A stretch of 64,000 nucleotides of DNA from JACCXG01 sp963750935. GTDB lineage: Bacteria; Acidobacteriota; Vicinamibacteria; Vicinamibacterales; 2-12-FULL-66-21. How positions within the stretch are numbered: position 1 is the first letter of the stretch; each line of letters begins with the position of its first letter. Under the pieces are notes generated by a model. It was not told the DNA's origin, searched no databases, and saw only the letters and a program-made list of their open reading frames with translations. The stretch lies in contig CAVVSR010000014.1 of assembly GCA_963750935.1 (NCBI GenBank), positions 558,001-622,000 of the forward strand. Direction: 5' to 3'. This document shows positions 16,021 to 25,109 of the stretch, piece by piece. Made by a program: the position numbers and the translations under genes.

Positions 16021-18348
16021 ATGCGACAGATACTTTCGGCGTTGTTCATTGCCGGCCTGCTGGCGACCGTTGCGATGACCGCTCAGCAGAGACCGCAGGA
16101 TCTGGAGATGCAGGCGGCGATTCGTACGGAGACAGTGACGGGCGATCTCAGCAAGGCCATCGCACAGTATCAGGCCATCGTGAGCCGGTACGAGAAGACC
16201 GACCGGCCGGTCGCTGCAACCGCACTGCTCAGGATGGCGGAATGCCACCAGAAGCTGGGTAATGCGCAGGCGCGGGCCCTGTTCGCGCGTCTCGTGCGTG
16301 ACTTCAACGATCGGCCCGAATCCATTCGCGCGCGGGCCGGCCTCAGGGGGGATGCGGCCGACGGAAGGGCGGTTTCGGCCGGTAGTCGGACCCTGTGGGC
16401 ACCGACGGGAGATGTTGTCATACACGGCAAGGCGTCACCCGATGGCCGCTTCATTCCATATCTGACCGACCATCTCTTCTTACACGATCTGGTCACCGGT
16501 ACTGATCGCCAGCTGACAAACGAGACGGGGCGCTCCCTCCAAGAGGCCGAGTACGCCGAAGGCTCGGTGTTCTCACGTGACGGCCGCCAGCTCGCGTACG
16601 GTTGGCGACTCCGGGGGCGCAACGTCTACCAGCTTCGAGTCGTGTCGCTCGAAGGCAACGGGATACCGCGACCGACAGTTGTCGTCGACAACGACAACGT
16701 CGAATGGCTCGCCCCGTACGACTGGACGCCGGACGGCAGATTCGTGGCTGTGCTGCTCAGACATCAGGACGGAACCGCGCAAATCGCCATGGTTTCGGTG
16801 GCGACCGGTGAATTGCGCCCGCTCAAATCGATGGAGTGGCGAGCGCTTTCCAATCTCGCTCTCTCCCCGGACGGCCGCTACATCGCGTTCGATTTCGTCG
16901 CGGTCGACGCCCGCCGGCGGGACCTGCACGTACTCGCGACGGATGGATCAGGCGAAACGGGACTGGTCACGTCGAGCACCGATGAAGCTGTCGTGGGATG
17001 GTCGCCGGACGGGAGACACGTCGTCTACGTCGGCGATCGCACCGGCTCGAGCGACCTCTGGTCCATCGGGGTCGCGGCAGGCAAGTCGATCGGTGAGCCG
17101 CAGCTGCTGAAGCGTGACGTCGGTCAGTTCTGGCCTATGGGCGTCAGCGCCTCGGGGACGGTTATTGGTGCGACATTCTCACCGCCGTTGTCCGGCAAGC
17201 TGAAGCTCACCGCGTTGACGTCGCCCGAACGTCGCGGCGCGGGAGGGACGCAGGTGCTTGACGAGTTCACTGGACCCGTGACCGACGTGCGGTGGTCGCC
17301 CGACGGGCGGTCCTTTGCGGCCATCGGGCAATGGTTCGGCATCAGGCCCCTGACCCCGCGCTATCCGGACTTGATGACGATGCGGTTCAAGGTCTGGCAG
17401 CCGGGCCAGAGCGAACCGCGGGAGATTCGCACGAATCTCGACTATGTGAACAATTTCGAATGGACGGCCGGCGGAAATTCCTTCGTGGTCACCGGGGAGG
17501 ACCGCAGGCGGAGGCGCGGTCTCTTCAAGGTAGACGCACAGACCGGCGACACGGCGTTGATCGTCAGACTTCCCGAGCGCGACGAGCAGCCAATCCTGAT
17601 CCCTCAAGACGAAAGCGCGGACCGGACGATCTACTTCAAGGTCAACAGAATCTCCGGGAGGCGCAGCGAGGCAGCGAAGCTGATGGCCGTCGACCTGTCT
17701 TCCGGCGTCGGCCGTGACGTCATCCCTTATGGGGACCGCGCCGGCTTCAATATCCTGCGCATCTCCGGTGACACGATGGTCAGGCTCGAGGTTGCCCCGG
17801 ATGCGAAGGCCGAGCGGATCGTGGCCTCCCGGACCGACGGCAGCCAGCCGCGTGAGTTGTTTCGCGCCAGCGCGCCCGAGACTTTCGCGCGTTTCGCCTC
17901 GTCCAACCAACAGGTCCTGTGGGCGCCCGACGCTCGATCGCTCTTCGTGGTCAAGACGACGGGTTGCAATGCGGACTCGATACCATGCGCCTCTGCCGGG
18001 GAGCTTTGGCAGATCCCTTTGAATGCGGCTCCCGTCAGGATCAGCGAGCGGCCGGCACCGCTGGTCGATGCCCGCGCCTTCGGTTGGAGTCCGGACGGCC
18101 GATCGCTGTTGCTGGTTCGTGGCGGAGGATCTGCTGGTCCCACCGAGGTGTGGCGCTGGCCGCTCGGCGCGGAGCCGCTGCGCCTCGACATTACCATCGA
18201 CGGTGCGCCGGTTGCGCCGCGGTTGAGCCCCGAGGGGCAGTGGCTGGCCTACACGGTACGCGATCAAACCGCCAGCCGGCCTCTCGAGATCGTGAGCTTC
18301 GAGAACGTCCTGAGCGTGGCCGCTCCAGGCCGCGTCGGAAGGCGGTAA
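16021..18348 (+). CDS. Secreted TPR/PD40 beta-propeller protein (module 2)
   Basis: 775 residues. The signal peptide is MRQILSALFIAGLLATVAM, the start has GGAGG upstream, and ETVTGDLSKAIAQYQAIVSR with LLRMAECHQKLGNAQARAL forms the TPR-like segment. PD40 blades carry ASPDGRFIPY, LSPDGRYIAFD, WSPDGRHVVYVGD and WSPDGRSFAAIG. The architecture is the same as the protein at 10129 and the two are clearly related, though the propellers have diverged. Position after the kinase/regulator pair implies a common role, perhaps an accessory periplasmic sensor or target; this is inference. Confidence 0.78.
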   Translation: MRQILSALFIAGLLATVAMTAQQRPQDLEMQAAIRTETVTGDLSKAIAQYQAIVSRYEKTDRPVAATALLRMAECHQKLGNAQARALFARLVRDFNDRPESIRARAGLRGDAADGRAVSAGSRTLWAPTGDVVIHGKASPDGRFIPYLTDHLFLHDLVTGTDRQLTNETGRSLQEAEYAEGSVFSRDGRQLAYGWRLRGRNVYQLRVVSLEGNGIPRPTVVVDNDNVEWLAPYDWTPDGRFVAVLLRHQDGTAQIAMVSVATGELRPLKSMEWRALSNLALSPDGRYIAFDFVAVDARRRDLHVLATDGSGETGLVTSSTDEAVVGWSPDGRHVVYVGDRTGSSDLWSIGVAAGKSIGEPQLLKRDVGQFWPMGVSASGTVIGATFSPPLSGKLKLTALTSPERRGAGGTQVLDEFTGPVTDVRWSPDGRSFAAIGQWFGIRPLTPRYPDLMTMRFKVWQPGQSEPREIRTNLDYVNNFEWTAGGNSFVVTGEDRRRRRGLFKVDAQTGDTALIVRLPERDEQPILIPQDESADRTIYFKVNRISGRRSEAAKLMAVDLSSGVGRDVIPYGDRAGFNILRISGDTMVRLEVAPDAKAERIVASRTDGSQPRELFRASAPETFARFASSNQQVLWAPDARSLFVVKTTGCNADSIPCASAGELWQIPLNAAPVRISERPAPLVDARAFGWSPDGRSLLLVRGGGSAGPTEVWRWPLGAEPLRLDITIDGAPVAPRLSPEGQWLAYTVRDQTASRPLEIVSFENVLSVAAPGRVGRR

Positions 18349-18374
18349 CCTGCAGATCGGTTCGGCCGAAAGCA

Positions 18375-18392
18375 CCTGACACGACCTGTACA
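18375..18392 (+). promoter_or_regulatory. CCTGACA / CCTGTACA direct repeat
   Basis: CCTGACA (18375-18381) and CCTGTACA (18385-18392) form an imperfect direct repeat with a 10-bp period, 27 bp after the second PD40 gene. It echoes the CTGACAG pair after the first PD40 gene. It may be a binding site for one of the two OmpR-type regulators. The gap 18349-18504 holds nothing else recognisable. Confidence 0.3.
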
Positions 18393-18504
18393 CAACCCTG
18401 AGGCACGGTGGACTTCGGGAGGGTATGCTTACGCCCTCCCGATGTTCTTCCGAAACAGAGGCCGATCTCCGCACGCGCACCTCGTGCCAGACGCCGCCAC
18501 TCGT

Positions 18505-18873
18505 TCAGAGCGCCAGCAGATCCGAGGCGGGCATCTTCTGCAGAAGGAACGCGTCCGCCGTCGCGAGCTTCCAGCCGCGCAACCGCGCATGCCCCGCGAG
18601 CAGCCGGTCGAACGGATCCCGGGTCCAGCTGATCTCGCACGCCGCCGCGAACCAGCGGGCCGCGGGCGGATCGTCCAGCCGCCATCGTTCATCGGCGGCC
18701 AGCGTGGCTGGCGAAGCCTCGGAGGCGAACCGGACGCGCCCCACCTCGGCGAGAAACTGCAGTTCGAGCACGGTCGCGGGAGAGAGATGCAGCCGGGGCA
18801 GCTGCTCGAGCGGCCGGGCGCGCCGGTGCCCCTGCAGAAGCCAGATGGCGGCGTGCGTGTCGAGCAGGATCAC
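18505..18873 (-). CDS. PIN-domain ribonuclease toxin (VapC type)
   Basis: 122 residues from a GTG at 18873. The PIN fold is seen in VILLDTHAAIWLLQG (first catalytic Asp5), a Glu in PATVLELQFLAEVG, ISWTRDPFDRLLAGHA (third acidic position) and LATADAFL (fourth Asp). VapC toxins cleave tRNA or rRNA and are held inactive by the cognate antitoxin. The start overlaps the antitoxin stop (GTGA), which defines the pair and decides the start; a longer upstream reading would overlap the antitoxin gene. Confidence 0.85.
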   Translation of the reverse strand: MILLDTHAAIWLLQGHRRARPLEQLPRLHLSPATVLELQFLAEVGRVRFASEASPATLAADERWRLDDPPAARWFAAACEISWTRDPFDRLLAGHARLRGWKLATADAFLLQKMPASDLLAL

Positions 18874-19124
18874 CGCTGCTTCCGCCGCGGTGCGAACTGC
18901 ATTCCCTTCGTCGCATTCGCCCGCCACGTCCACTGCCCGCTGCTCACCGCCGGGTCGACGAAATCGAACACGGCTTCGTCAGCCGCGACCGCCTTCCGGG
19001 CGGCTTCGGCTACCACTCGGAACCTGACGCCGCGCCGCTCGATGACGACCGGTAGTCCCTTCTCGGCCGCATCGAGAATCTCGCCGAACCGGGCCCGGGC
19101 CTCCGCGACTTTCATGTTCCCCAT
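18870..19124 (-). CDS. Antitoxin of the PIN toxin (Phd/YefM-like or VapB)
   Basis: 84 residues from an ATG at 19124. The N-terminus MGNMKVAEARARFGEILDAA followed by EKGLPVVIERRGVRFRVV is the Phd/YefM pattern: a DNA-binding N-domain with a conserved ARARFGEIL helix. The C-terminal tail (about 40 residues, ending in basic residues) would wrap the toxin. It precedes and overlaps the PIN toxin gene, and such complexes usually repress their own promoter. No clear operator was found upstream. Confidence 0.78.
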   Translation of the reverse strand: MGNMKVAEARARFGEILDAAEKGLPVVIERRGVRFRVVAEAARKAVAADEAVFDFVDPAVSSGQWTWRANATKGMQFAPRRKQR

Positions 19125-19214
19125 GGCTGTACATCTGCACACACATCGCCGTGGTCAACCAGAGCGCGCCGCCGGCCTGACGTCGCCACGACGGGCGGCC
19201 GCTACAATGCCGAC

Positions 19215-20175
19215 GTGCCGCGCGTCGTGATCCCGAAGGCAGGTTCCTCCAAGGTGACGGTCAAGGACCGCACCGTCCAGCTCACCAACCTCGACAAGCC
19301 GTTCTGGCCCGAGCTCGCCATCACCAAGGGCGACTTGATCCAGGTACTACGCCGACGTCGCGCCGGTGCTGCTGCCGCACATCCGCGACCGCGCGATGGT
19401 GATGAAGCGCTATCCGCATGGCGCCCACGGCGAGTTCTTCTTCATGAAGCGGGCGCCGTCGCCGCGCCCCGACTGGATTCGGATCTGCCCGATCGAGCAC
19501 GAGTCGGGCAACGTGATCGACTTCCCGGTCATCGACGATCTGCCGTCGCTGCTGTGGGTCATCAACCTCGGGTGCATCGATCTCAACCAGTGGTATGCGA
19601 CCTGCGACGACGTCGATCGGCCGGACTACCTGCACTTCGACCTGGATCCGGGGCCGGGCGCGGAGTGGGAGCAGGTGCTGGAGAGCGGCCGCGTGGTCCG
19701 CGACGCGCTCGAGTCGCTGCAGATGCCGCCGCTCGTCAAGACCACGGGGTCACGGGGCCTCCACGTCTACGTCCCGATCGTGCGCGGGCCGACGCAGAAG
19801 GACGTCTGGACGTTCGCCAAGGCGCTCGCGGTGGAGCTCGCGTCGAGGCATGCGGCGCTGATGACCGCCGAGTACAAGGTCGCGAAGCGGCCGCACGGCC
19901 GCGTCCTCATCGACTACAACCAGAACGCGTGGGGACGCACGCTGGCGTCGGTGTATTCGGTGCGACCGCGTCCGAAGGCGACGGTGTCCGCTCCCGTCAC
20001 CTGGAAGGAGATCGATCGCGGCGTTCGGATCGAGGACTTCAGGCTCGACAACGTCCGCCAGCGAATCGCGAAGGTCGGCGACCTGTGGAAGCCGCTGCTG
20101 CAGGCACGCGGACGGGTCGATCTCGGGCGCTATCTGGGCGGGACGCGGCCGCCGCGGCGGCGTGAGCGGCGATAG
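19215..20175 (+). CDS. Stand-alone LigD-type polymerase/primase domain protein, +1 break near 19344
   Basis: About 319 residues across the break. It starts PRVVIPKAGSSKVTVKDRT and reads LTNLDKPFWPELAITKGDLI, then after one extra G continues YYADVAPVLLPHIRDRAMVM. The active-site block is HFDLDPGPGAEWEQV (two metal-binding Asp). TTGSRGLHVYVPI and RVLIDYNQNAWGRTLASVYS follow. These are the archaeo-eukaryotic primase-like motifs of the LigD polymerase domain used in non-homologous end joining. No ligase or nuclease domain is fused and no ku gene is visible here. GTG start at 19215. Confidence 0.85.
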
Positions 20176-20203
20176 CGCCGCACCCGCGACAATCCGGGAG
20201 CCG

Positions 20204-23195
20204 TCAGCGGGCGAGGAGAAGACCGACCGGCACGTGTTCGAAGATCTGGCCGAGGAACATCCACGCGTGCTCGGTGGTCACGGTCGGCTTGATCTCCGCG
20301 CCGGTGATGGCATGGTGGAACGTGCGCTCGCCGAGCTCCCGCGGGATCAGGACGCGCGACGTCTTCCACCTGTCGCCGCCGAGCGGCGCGGCGGGTGCGA
20401 GGTCGTTCGCGTCGGCCGGTTGCGAGAGGCGCGCGCACAGCCTCGGGCCGACGACAATCACCGCGCGTTCGCCATGGACCCTCGCGAAGGCCACCGCTCG
20501 AGCGGCCACGGTGACATCGGTATCGAGCGGGACGTAGGCACCGTCGAGGAACAGTTCGGGGTCTGCTCGCCGCAGCCGCAGGCCGACCGCGGTGGTGAGC
20601 AGCTTGATCCGCCCGTCGCGCCATTCGCGCATCAGCTCGGCGAGGCGCTCGATCCGCGCTGGCGGCTCCAGGGCGAGCACCGAGTCGACGTCCTCGAGCA
20701 TCGCCTGCCGGAGCGCGAAGTCCACCGGCCGCCGGTTGTCGGGATCGACGAGGCTGAGGTCCCACAGGTCCGTGCCCTGATAGAAGTCCGGGATCCCGGG
20801 CGAGCCCAGCTTCACCAGGACCTGTGAGAGCGAATTCACCATGCCGGCGACCGCGATCCACCGTTGAAACGGCAGGATCAGCGGCAGGAACCGCGCGCCT
20901 CCGCTCCCGGTGAGCACGCGCTCGACGAACTGGCTGAGCGCGTCTTCGTACGCCTGGTTCTCGGTCAGCCAGCTGGTGTGGACCTTGGCTTCCCGGACCG
21001 CCTTCAGCATGTATTCCTGGAGGCGCGCGACGAGCGCGGGCGGCGCCTCATGCGTCGACGCCGGCAAGTCGAGCGGCCAGCAGCCCACGAGCGCCTGGTA
21101 GAAGCGGTACTCGTCGTTGCGATCGGGCGCCGGCTCGGAATCGACCACCGTACGCAGTCCCTTGTTGGCGCGCATCCATCGCGACACGTCCCGCGTCCAC
21201 TCGACGGGCAGCTCGGAGATGACGTTGATGCGCGCGCGCACGTCCTCGCCGAGCTTGGTGTCGTGCGTCGCCGTGGCGAGCATCTCGAACGGCCAGTCGC
21301 GCCGGCGGCGCACCGCGGCGTCGTGAAAGTCGGCAATCGAGCGGACGAACTGCGCCGGATCGGCGCCGACCTCGTTGATGGAGATCAGCACGTTGTGGCG
21401 ATAGAAGGCGGTGTCCTCGAGGCCCTTGGCCTCGACCGGTCCGGTGTATTGCTGCAGCTTCATCGCGAAGCGCAGCCGCTCGCGGGCCTCCTCCTGGGTC
21501 GCCGCCGGGTAGCCGCCACGGCGGTCGTTCGGCAGCGGATCGCTGTCGACGTCGCGGGGCAGCATCACCTCGCGGAAGAAGTCGAAGAGCGACGATTCCA
21601 TCGCCGGATTGCGCCGGCGCGCCCGTGCGATCGCCCGTTCGACGACGGCGCGATCTTCCGGCGTCCAGCCGTCCTCGTCGACGTAGGTGCGATAGACGGG
21701 GAATGACGCGACGAACTCGACGATCGCGTCGCGCAGGGCGTCGCGCGTGAAGTCGCGCGACTTGCGGCTGCTCTCCGCGATCCGGTCGAGCATGTGGGTG
21801 AGCACGGTCAGCTCGCTCGCCATCGCCGTCTCGATGATCAGCCGCTTGCTGCGATACAGCACGTCGTCGAACGGCCCGAAGTGGCCGGTGAGCTTGGCGT
21901 AGGCACGCCGGAAGTGGCGCGCCTGGTCCATGTCGATGTAGATGCCGTTCAGATCGTTCAGGAAGTTGTAGCCGGTCGTGCCGTGCACGGCCCAGCGCCG
22001 CGGCAGCGCTTCGCGGCCGGAGAGGATCTTCTCCGCGAGGACCAGCAACGGCCGGTCCGGCCGGCCGTCCCGGTCGCCCTCGCGCGCGATCCCCCACGAA
22101 CGCGCCGCGAGATCCTGGAGCGCCGAGAAGTAGCGGGCGGGATCGAACAGGCCGTCGGTGTGGTCGATGCGAAGGCCCTGCACCTTGCCGTCGGCGATCA
22201 GCTGCCCGATCAGGCGATGCGTCTGCTCGAACACCTCGGCGTCCTCGACCCGGAGGCCGACGAGCGTGTTGATGTCGAAAAAGCGCCGGTAGTTGATCTC
22301 GTGCGACGCCGTGCGCCAGTACGACAGCCGGTACGGCTGCGACTCCAGCAGCTCGTGGAGCGCGTCGAAGCTCTCGGGCCGGCCCGGCTCGCCGTTGAAG
22401 CGCTGGACTTCCATCTCGATGCGCTCGCGGATGATCGGCGCCTCGTTCACCAGCCGCGCCAGCCGGTTGCGCGCGACCTCCTTCTCGCGCTGCCGTTCCG
22501 CCACGCGCGGCGCATCCGTGGCCGTGTACGGCGGCATGTTCTCGAGCGACGCGATGATGCTGAGGAACTCGTGCAGCTGCGGGTCGTCCCGCCCCAGCGT
22601 CTCCTCCAGCGTGACGGCGGCGGCGCGATACACCCGCGGCGCCTGGCGCGGGTTCACCGGCAGCTCGTTGTCGAAGTACGTGAGCACCAGGGCGCCGGAC
22701 CGGAACGTCAGCTGCAGCTCGCCACGCTCCAGCACCTTGCCGTACTGATCGCCGAGGATCGGCAGCAGCAGCTTGGCGTGCAGCTCCGCCTTCACCGGCG
22801 TCCAGTCGATGTCGAAGAACTTCGCCGCGGGTGAGCTCGGCCCCGTTCTCGAGCACGTCGGTCCACCACGCGTTGGTGCGCGTCCCGATGCCCATGTGAT
22901 TGGGCACGAAATCGACGATGTGCTGCAGCCCGTGCGCCTGGATGGCGTCGGCGAACCGCGCATGCGCGTCGGCGCCGCCCACTTCCTCGTTGATCTCGTT
23001 GTGGTTGCAGACGTCGTAGCCGTGCGTGCTGCCCGGAGCCGCGGCGAAGTACGGCGACGTGTAGACCGCCCCGACTCCGAGCCGTGCCAGGTAGCCGGCG
23101 ATGTCCCGCGCCGCGGTCAGCGGAAACCCGCCGTGCACCTGGAGCCGATAGGTGCTGACCGGCACGTAGCGTGGCCGCTCGTGATAACTCGTCAT
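20204..23195 (-). CDS. treY: Maltooligosyl trehalose synthase TreY, +1 break near 22842
   Basis: About 996 residues. It begins MTSYHERPRYVPVSTYRLQV with HGYDVCNHNEINEEVGG and HIVDFVPNHMG, reaches DVLEN, then one extra G in a run of four (22841-22844) shifts the frame to GPSSPAAKFFDIDWTP, the canonical continuation. Later motifs are GLRIDHTDGLFDPARY (catalytic Asp), LVLAEKIL (Glu) and TATHDTKLGEDVRARI (Asp). TreY, a GH13 enzyme, converts the reducing end of maltodextrin to trehalose linkage by intramolecular transglycosylation. The start overlaps the treZ stop (ATGA). It is the last gene of the leftward operon. Confidence 0.93.
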
Positions 23196-25102
23196 CCGAC
23201 TCTCAGGATCACGGCGCCGGGTCGCTGGAAGTCGACGGCGAGCTCGCCGCGCCCGATCGTCACGCCCGCCGGCGCCGGGTCCAGTGCATACCGTGCGTCC
23301 TCGGTGGTGAGGACGACGGCGGCCGCTCCGTCCTCGACGCCCGGGGCCGAGACCCGCACCGGACCGCGCCCGGTGAGTCGCGCCGCGATGAGGAACCTCT
23401 CTTCGCCCGCCTGACGCCGGACGACGATCGCGCCCGCATCGATGGCCTCCGCGTCGCCGGACGTCGCGCTGTCGCCGCCGAGCGCGGCGTGGTTGCGGCG
23501 GAGGTGCAGCAGATCCGTGTAGAGGGCAAGCGTGGCCGCGTGCACGCCGCCGGCCCGCTCGTGCCAATCGAGCGTGCTGGCCGTGAACGTCGTCTCCGCT
23601 TGCGGATCCGGAATCCGGCTGCGGGCTTCCGGGGTCGCGAAACCCGGAAATTCGCGGAACTCATGACGGCGGCCCTCGGTGACCATCCGTCCCAGCTCCG
23701 GTTCGAGATCGGTGAAGTACTGGAACGGCGCGCTCGCCGCCCACTCCTGTCCCATGAACAGCAGCGGCGTCATCGGCGCGGTCAGCAGGATCGTGCTGGC
23801 GGCGCGCCAGGCGGCGGCGTCGATCCGATGATGCAGGCGGTCGCCGGTGGCGCGGTTGCCCACCTGGTCGTGATTCTGCAGGCACACCACGAACCGGTCC
23901 ATCGGCACATGCGCCGCATCGGTGCCGCGGCTGCACCGTCCGTGCGCGGAGTGCTGGCCCGTATACAACCAGCCGTGCCGGATGGTCCGGGCGAGCTCCT
24001 CGGTGGTGCCCTTGAAGTCCTCGTAGTAGCCGTGCGCGTCGCCGGCCAGCAGCCGCCGCACGATGTGATGGAAGTCGTCGGCCCACACGCCGTCGAGTCC
24101 CCACCCGCCTTCCGCGACCGGCTCGATCAACGACGCCAGGTTCCGGTGGTCCTCGCCGTGCACGACGATCGGCCGGGCCGCGTCGCGCCGCACGGTGTCG
24201 GCGATCTCCGCGACGATGTGCGGCCGGCTGGAATCGATGAGCGTGTGCGTCGCGTCCAGGCGCAGGCCGTCCAGGCCATACTCGGCGATCCAGTGCCGCG
24301 CGTTATCGATGATGAAAGCGCGGACGAGATCCGAGCCGGGCCCGTCGAGATTGACGGCGCCGCCCCACGGCGTCGCGTGCAGCGTCGTGATGTAGGCGGG
24401 GTGGAACTGGGGCAGGTAGGCGCCCTCGGGCCCGAGGTGGTTGTAGACCACGTCGAAGATCACGGCGAGGTCGAGTGCGTGCGCGGCATCGACCAGTTCA
24501 CGCAGATCGTCGGGGCGGCCGTAGGCGCGCGACGGTGCGTAGAGGCAGACGCCGTCATAGCCCCAGTTCCGGCGTCCTGGAAAATCGGCGACCGGCATCA
24601 GCTCGATGGCGCTGATCCCGAGCGCGCGCAGGTCCGGCAAACGGGCCCGGGCCCCGGCGAACGTGCCCTCGGGTGTGAAGGTGCCGACGTGCAGCTCGTA
24701 GACGACGAGCTCGGTGAGCCGCAGCGGCCGGCCCAGCCCGTGCTGCCACTGGTACGACCGCGGATCGACGATTTCGGAGGGTCCATGCACACCCTCCGGT
24801 TGATAGCGCGACGCCGGATCCGGCCGCAGGGAATCGCCGAGCGCAAACTGGTAGCGATCGCCGGCAGCCGCGCGCGGCACCACGAACTCCGCGATGCCGC
24901 GATCGATCGACTGCGGCGCATACTCGCCGCTGGCCGCGCCGGTGAGGAAACGCAGCCGGATCGCCGCCGACGGCGCGAACGTCCGGACGCGGACGACGTC
25001 GTCGAGCACGACCGCGCCGAAGCCGCCGGGGCGCGCGTCGAGCGTCGTCCCGCCCACCAGGCCGGGGCGTGGTGTCGAACCGTTCAGCAGGTGATCGTTC
25101 AC
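23192..25102 (-). CDS. treZ: Maltooligosyltrehalose trehalohydrolase TreZ
   Basis: 636 residues, intact. An N-terminal E-set/CBM48-like region (VRVRTFAPSAAIRLRF) precedes the GH13 barrel with ISAIELMPVADFPGRRNWGY, VIFDVVYNHLGPEG, YGLDGLRLDATHTL (nucleophile Asp), IVVHGEDHRNL (acid/base Glu) and VCLQNHDQVGNRA. TreZ releases free trehalose from the maltooligosyl-trehalose made by TreY. It lies 7 bp after treS and overlaps treY, so the three are translated as one block. Confidence 0.93.
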   Translation of the reverse strand: MNDHLLNGSTPRPGLVGGTTLDARPGGFGAVVLDDVVRVRTFAPSAAIRLRFLTGAASGEYAPQSIDRGIAEFVVPRAAAGDRYQFALGDSLRPDPASRYQPEGVHGPSEIVDPRSYQWQHGLGRPLRLTELVVYELHVGTFTPEGTFAGARARLPDLRALGISAIELMPVADFPGRRNWGYDGVCLYAPSRAYGRPDDLRELVDAAHALDLAVIFDVVYNHLGPEGAYLPQFHPAYITTLHATPWGGAVNLDGPGSDLVRAFIIDNARHWIAEYGLDGLRLDATHTLIDSSRPHIVAEIADTVRRDAARPIVVHGEDHRNLASLIEPVAEGGWGLDGVWADDFHHIVRRLLAGDAHGYYEDFKGTTEELARTIRHGWLYTGQHSAHGRCSRGTDAAHVPMDRFVVCLQNHDQVGNRATGDRLHHRIDAAAWRAASTILLTAPMTPLLFMGQEWAASAPFQYFTDLEPELGRMVTEGRRHEFREFPGFATPEARSRIPDPQAETTFTASTLDWHERAGGVHAATLALYTDLLHLRRNHAALGGDSATSGDAEAIDAGAIVVRRQAGEERFLIAARLTGRGPVRVSAPGVEDGAAAVVLTTEDARYALDPAPAGVTIGRGELAVDFQRPGAVILRVG

Positions 25103-25109
25103 GCGTGCG

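Noticed and set aside
18505..20175. Genomic island around the toxin-antitoxin pair and LigD-type gene
   Set aside because: No integrase, tRNA target or direct repeats, and base composition looks like the neighbours.
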